Shown: positions 14,581 through 17,106 of the stretch, one piece after another
Layout: each line of letters begins with the position of its first letter
How positions within the stretch are numbered: the stretch's first letter is position 1
From: Syntrophorhabdaceae bacterium
GTDB taxonomy: Bacteria; Desulfobacterota; Syntrophorhabdia; Syntrophorhabdales; Syntrophorhabdaceae
Direction: 5' to 3'
DNA length: 17,106 bases
Assembly: GCA_026416315.1 (NCBI GenBank)
Contig: JAOAFK010000157.1
Span: 1-17,106, forward strand
The notes under the pieces: generated by a model
The model's database searches: none
What the model was told of the DNA's origin: nothing
What the model saw: only the letters and a program-made list of their open reading frames with translations
Translations under genes and position numbers: made by a program

Positions 14581-16317
14581 ATGGATAAAATTATAAGGAT
14601 AAACATGGCAGCAGAGCCAGCTCCTGAAGTGAAAATTACCGATACAAAAGGTTATGAAGGACTCGGCGGTAGAGGACTTACATCAGCGATTGTTTTTAAA
14701 GAGGTGCCGCCTACATGTCATCCTTTGTCTTCTTATAATAAGCTTGTCATTGCACCAGGTTTATTGAGTGGGACAATGGCAGCCATGTCAGGTCGTATAT
14801 CTGTTGGCTGCAAAAGCCCTCTCACAGGCGGTATAAAGGAGGCAAACGCTGGGGGTCAACCATCACAGATGCTTGCCAGACTTGGATATGCAGCAATCGT
14901 CATAGAAGGGAAACCAAAAGGGGATGACCTGTATAAGGTCTTAATAAATAAGGATGGCGTAAAGGTAGAAAAAGACAACAGCCTAAAAATGCTCGGTAAT
15001 TATGAAACTGTGGAGAGGATGAAAAAGGAATTCGGCGAAAAGATCTCCTGTATATCCATAGGTCCAGCGGGTGAGATGAGGCTTGCTGCTGCATCTGTTG
15101 CCTGCACAGACATTGAATTAAGACCTACAAGACATGCAGGCAGAGGCGGTGTGGGTGCTGTTATGGGCTCAAAGGGTGTTAAGGTGATTGTAATCGATGA
15201 TGAAGGTACAAAGATGAGGGAACCAAAAGACAGAGAAAGGTTCAGACAGGCAAATGCAAAATTCATTGAGGGTTTGAGAAAACACCCTGTAACAGGGGAA
15301 GCTCTTCCTGCATACGGAACAAATGTCTTAACCAATATTTTAAATGAGGCAGGGGGATATCCTACATATAACTTTAAGGAAGGGAGGTTTTTAGGTGCTG
15401 CAAAGATAAGTGGTGAAACAGAGGCAGCCCTCGAGACTGAAAGGGGAGGTGTGGCAACCCATGGTTGTCATCATGGCTGTGTCATAAGATGTTCCGGCAT
15501 TTATCATGATAAAGATGGCCGTTATCTTACCAAACAACCTGAATATGAAACAGTATGGGCACACGGTGGAAACTGTGGCATAGATGATTTAGATAAGATT
15601 GCCATGCTTGATTTTCTTGATGATGATACAGGTCTTGATACCATAGAGATGGGAGTAACCATCGGTGTGGCCATGGAGGCGGGTCTACTCAAATTCGGTG
15701 ATGCCGATGGGGCCATTGAACTCATAAAAGAGGTGAAGAAAGGCACACCCTTAGGAAGGATAATAGGTAGCGGTGCCCTTGTAACAGGCAGGGTCTTTGG
15801 TGTGGAAAAGGTGCCTGTAGTAAAAGGTCAAGGGCTACCTGCATATGACCCAAGGGCTGTACAAGGCATAGGGGTTACATATGCCACAAGTCCTATGGGT
15901 GCTGACCATACAGCAGGGTATGCGGTGGCAACAAATATTTTGAAGGTAGGTGGTTTTGTTGACCCACTGAAGCCAGAAGGACAGATTGAGCTTTCAAGAA
16001 ATCTTCAGATTGCCACGGCAGCAGTGGATTCAACAGGCATGTGCCTGTTTATAGCCTTTGCCCTTCTTGACCAGCCGGAGACATTCGAGGCACTCATTGA
16101 AATGATAAATGCCTTTTATGGATTGAAACTAACAGCGGATGATGTGGTTAATTTAGGTAAAAATATACTCACCATGGAGAGGACCTTTAACAGGCTTGCT
16201 GGATTTACAAAAGAGCATGACAGGCTACCTGATTTCTTTAAAAGGGAACCCCTGCCACCTCATAATGTAACATTCAGTGTAACCGATGAGGAGTTAGACC
16301 AGGTCTTTAACTGGTAA
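14581..16317 (+). CDS. Aldehyde:ferredoxin oxidoreductase, tungsten/molybdopterin family
   Basis: AOR-family enzymes use a bis-pterin tungsten (or molybdenum) centre and one 4Fe-4S cluster to interconvert aldehydes and carboxylates with ferredoxin. The N-terminal pterin-binding domain is residues 1-205 (GYEGLGGRGLTSAIVFKEV, APGLLSGTMAAMSGRISVGCKSPLTGGIKEANAGG). Cluster cysteines appear as C296, C300 and C304 (THGCHHGCVIRCSG) plus C488 (DSTGMCLF). PEYETVWAHGGNCGIDDL (320-337) and SPMGADHTAGYA (437-448) are family signatures of the substrate domain. The first cysteine spacing is C-x3-C-x3-C, whereas Pyrococcus AOR has C-x2-C-x3-C, suggesting another subfamily. At 578 residues it is slightly short. 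A purine-rich AAGGAGGAGGGG site precedes the ATG. It faces the acsC operon and leads an operon with two cofactor-type genes. Natural substrate is not inferable. Confidence 0.92.
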   Translation: MDKIIRINMAAEPAPEVKITDTKGYEGLGGRGLTSAIVFKEVPPTCHPLSSYNKLVIAPGLLSGTMAAMSGRISVGCKSPLTGGIKEANAGGQPSQMLARLGYAAIVIEGKPKGDDLYKVLINKDGVKVEKDNSLKMLGNYETVERMKKEFGEKISCISIGPAGEMRLAAASVACTDIELRPTRHAGRGGVGAVMGSKGVKVIVIDDEGTKMREPKDRERFRQANAKFIEGLRKHPVTGEALPAYGTNVLTNILNEAGGYPTYNFKEGRFLGAAKISGETEAALETERGGVATHGCHHGCVIRCSGIYHDKDGRYLTKQPEYETVWAHGGNCGIDDLDKIAMLDFLDDDTGLDTIEMGVTIGVAMEAGLLKFGDADGAIELIKEVKKGTPLGRIIGSGALVTGRVFGVEKVPVVKGQGLPAYDPRAVQGIGVTYATSPMGADHTAGYAVATNILKVGGFVDPLKPEGQIELSRNLQIATAAVDSTGMCLFIAFALLDQPETFEALIEMINAFYGLKLTADDVVNLGKNILTMERTFNRLAGFTKEHDRLPDFFKREPLPPHNVTFSVTDEELDQVFNW

Positions 16318-16320
16318 CAT

Positions 16321-16959
16321 ATGAATATTCAAGGGGATTGTGCTGAGAGAGAAACTTCAAAGATTAAACTTTACATGAAAACAGAGGCCCGTTCTATGTT
16401 TTTTATGTTATTTCAGCAGGGCGTTCAGGTAAAGACTTCTGTTGGGTTAAATGTGAGAAGTATTTTGAAAAATGTCTTTGATATAACCGATGAATTTATC
16501 GAAAGAAGAATCAGCACAATCCTCCTTGATGGAAAGGTTGTTGATGATATTGACAGGGCAATAATAAAAGAGGGTTCAACCCTTGCCCTCTCAGGTGCCA
16601 TGCCCGGCCTTGTTGGTGCCACTATGAGAACCCATAGTGCATACGAATCCTTTCGCAGGGCCATTACTTATCAAGAAAAAGAAAATTTTTATCCTGAAAG
16701 GATTGGTCTTTTCACCATAAAATTGTTTAATGTGCTCACCCATGAACTTGCCCCAACTTTACTAAAAAAAGGGATAATTTTACATACAGAACAACTTAAA
16801 GAGATGTTTTTGGAAAAAGAGAGAATATTGTCAAAATATCTAAAAAAGGCATGTATAGACAATAATGAGGTTAAACCCACTATGTTAATACACTACGACA
16901 GATATAAAGGAATGTGTTTAATGGAAATAGATTTTTCTGAGGCAGAAAATGACAGTTAA
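16321..16959 (+). CDS. Uncharacterised AOR-linked protein with a MoaD-like beta-grasp segment
   Basis: A 212-residue protein that I do not recognise by name. Residues 41-99 read like a MoaD/ThiS beta-grasp domain: VRSILKNVFDITDEFI, then ISTILLDGKVVDDID, IIKEGSTLALS and AMPGLVG. The same order (V..L....DI..E.., I-hydrophobic-[ND]GK) occurs in the carrier gene directly downstream. The segment ends PGLVG instead of GG and is followed by 113 more residues, so it could not be activated as a normal C-terminal thiocarboxylate without cleavage. The N-terminal 25 residues are polar and the C-terminal part is largely helical. It starts 3 bases after the AOR stop with no clear ribosome site, implying coupling; a later start at codon 19 is possible. 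It overlaps the next gene by 11 bases. A scaffold or chaperone role in AOR cofactor insertion is inference only. Confidence 0.75.
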   Translation: MNIQGDCAERETSKIKLYMKTEARSMFFMLFQQGVQVKTSVGLNVRSILKNVFDITDEFIERRISTILLDGKVVDDIDRAIIKEGSTLALSGAMPGLVGATMRTHSAYESFRRAITYQEKENFYPERIGLFTIKLFNVLTHELAPTLLKKGIILHTEQLKEMFLEKERILSKYLKKACIDNNEVKPTMLIHYDRYKGMCLMEIDFSEAENDS

Positions 16960-17106
16960 TGTAAAACTCTTTGCCACACTCAGGATAAATAGATTTTCAG
17001 AAAAAAGATATGAAGTAGCCCAGGGCACAACTGTGGGAGAACTTATAAAAGTGTTAGATATACCTTATGAACAGGTAAGCATTATTTTTGTAAACGGAAA
17101 ACATGC
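16949..17106 (+). CDS. MoaD/ThiS family sulfur-carrier protein, N-terminal part (3' end outside window)
   Basis: The frame begins ATG at 16949, 11 bases inside the previous gene, with GAGG at 16939-16942 six bases upstream, and stays open to the window end (52 codons). The start MTVNVKLFATLR matches MoaD first-strand sequences, TTVGELIKVLDIP is the first helix, and VSIIFVNGK is the strand and turn preceding the usual D-x-L/GD motif. MoaD-type proteins carry sulfur as a C-terminal thiocarboxylate for molybdopterin or tungstopterin synthesis. The diagnostic C-terminal GG is beyond the window, so MoaD and ThiS cannot be separated by sequence alone. The position behind AOR favours a pterin-cofactor role. 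The gene was too short to be found as a long frame but its motifs and ribosome site support it. Confidence 0.85.
   Translation, partial: MTVNVKLFATLRINRFSEKRYEVAQGTTVGELIKVLDIPYEQVSIIFVNGKH

Noticed and set aside
15000..15335. 111-residue minus-strand frame inside the AOR gene
   Set aside because: It is antisense to the conserved AOR domain with no independent support.

Overview
The window is AT-rich bacterial chromosome, densely packed, with strong AGGAGG-type ribosome sites, frequent ATA (Ile) and AGA/AGG (Arg) codons and many overlapping genes. The gene content (Wood-Ljungdahl methyl-branch and corrinoid-protein genes, a tungsten-type aldehyde:ferredoxin oxidoreductase with a MoaD-like carrier, a sigma-54 two-component system, CarD) points to a strict anaerobe. 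A syntroph, sulfate reducer or acetogen of the Desulfobacterota/Nitrospirota sort is my inference. No rRNA, tRNA, CRISPR array, insertion sequence or phage gene was recognised, so this looks like core genome rather than an island.

Layout. (1) 2-1014, plus strand: the 3' end of a flavodoxin-like NAD(P)H-dependent reductase overlaps a TtcA-type tRNA-thiolation ATPase. (2) 1091-8096, plus strand: a housekeeping run of carD, a membrane PIN-TRAM protein, ispD, ispF and gltX continues by gene overlap into a membrane histidine kinase and an NtrC-type sigma-54 activator. (3) 8097-8567: a 12-bp inverted repeat and a well-spaced -24/-12 promoter precede a gene for a tiny secreted protein whose mature part is almost only Ala, Glu, Lys and Pro, closed by a strong terminator. 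(4) 8642-10377, plus strand: HNH nuclease, HIT hydrolase and a nucleoside phosphorylase, tightly coupled. (5) 10396-14421, minus strand: acsC, acsE and fhs, transcribed in that order. (6) 14422-14580: a divergent control region with a promoter on each strand. (7) 14581-17106, plus strand: aldehyde ferredoxin oxidoreductase, an unrecognised 212-residue protein that resembles a MoaD-like beta-grasp domain, and the start of a MoaD/ThiS-type gene that runs off the window.

How they work together. Fhs activates formate onto tetrahydrofolate. AcsE moves the methyl group from methyl-tetrahydrofolate to the corrinoid of AcsC. The divergent AOR interconverts aldehydes and carboxylic acids with ferredoxin, and the MoaD-like genes beside it would supply its pterin cofactor. 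Fhs/AcsE/AcsC and AOR could therefore share regulation of one-carbon and low-potential electron metabolism, although CODH/ACS and the CoFeSP small subunit are absent here. Separately, the kinase/activator pair is followed directly by a sigma-54 promoter with an activator-like dyad, suggesting a self-contained signalling circuit whose adjacent output is the small Lys/Ala/Pro/Glu protein. Three assigned starts (gltX, fhs, acsE) are downstream of the longest open frames, chosen on ribosome-site and family evidence.
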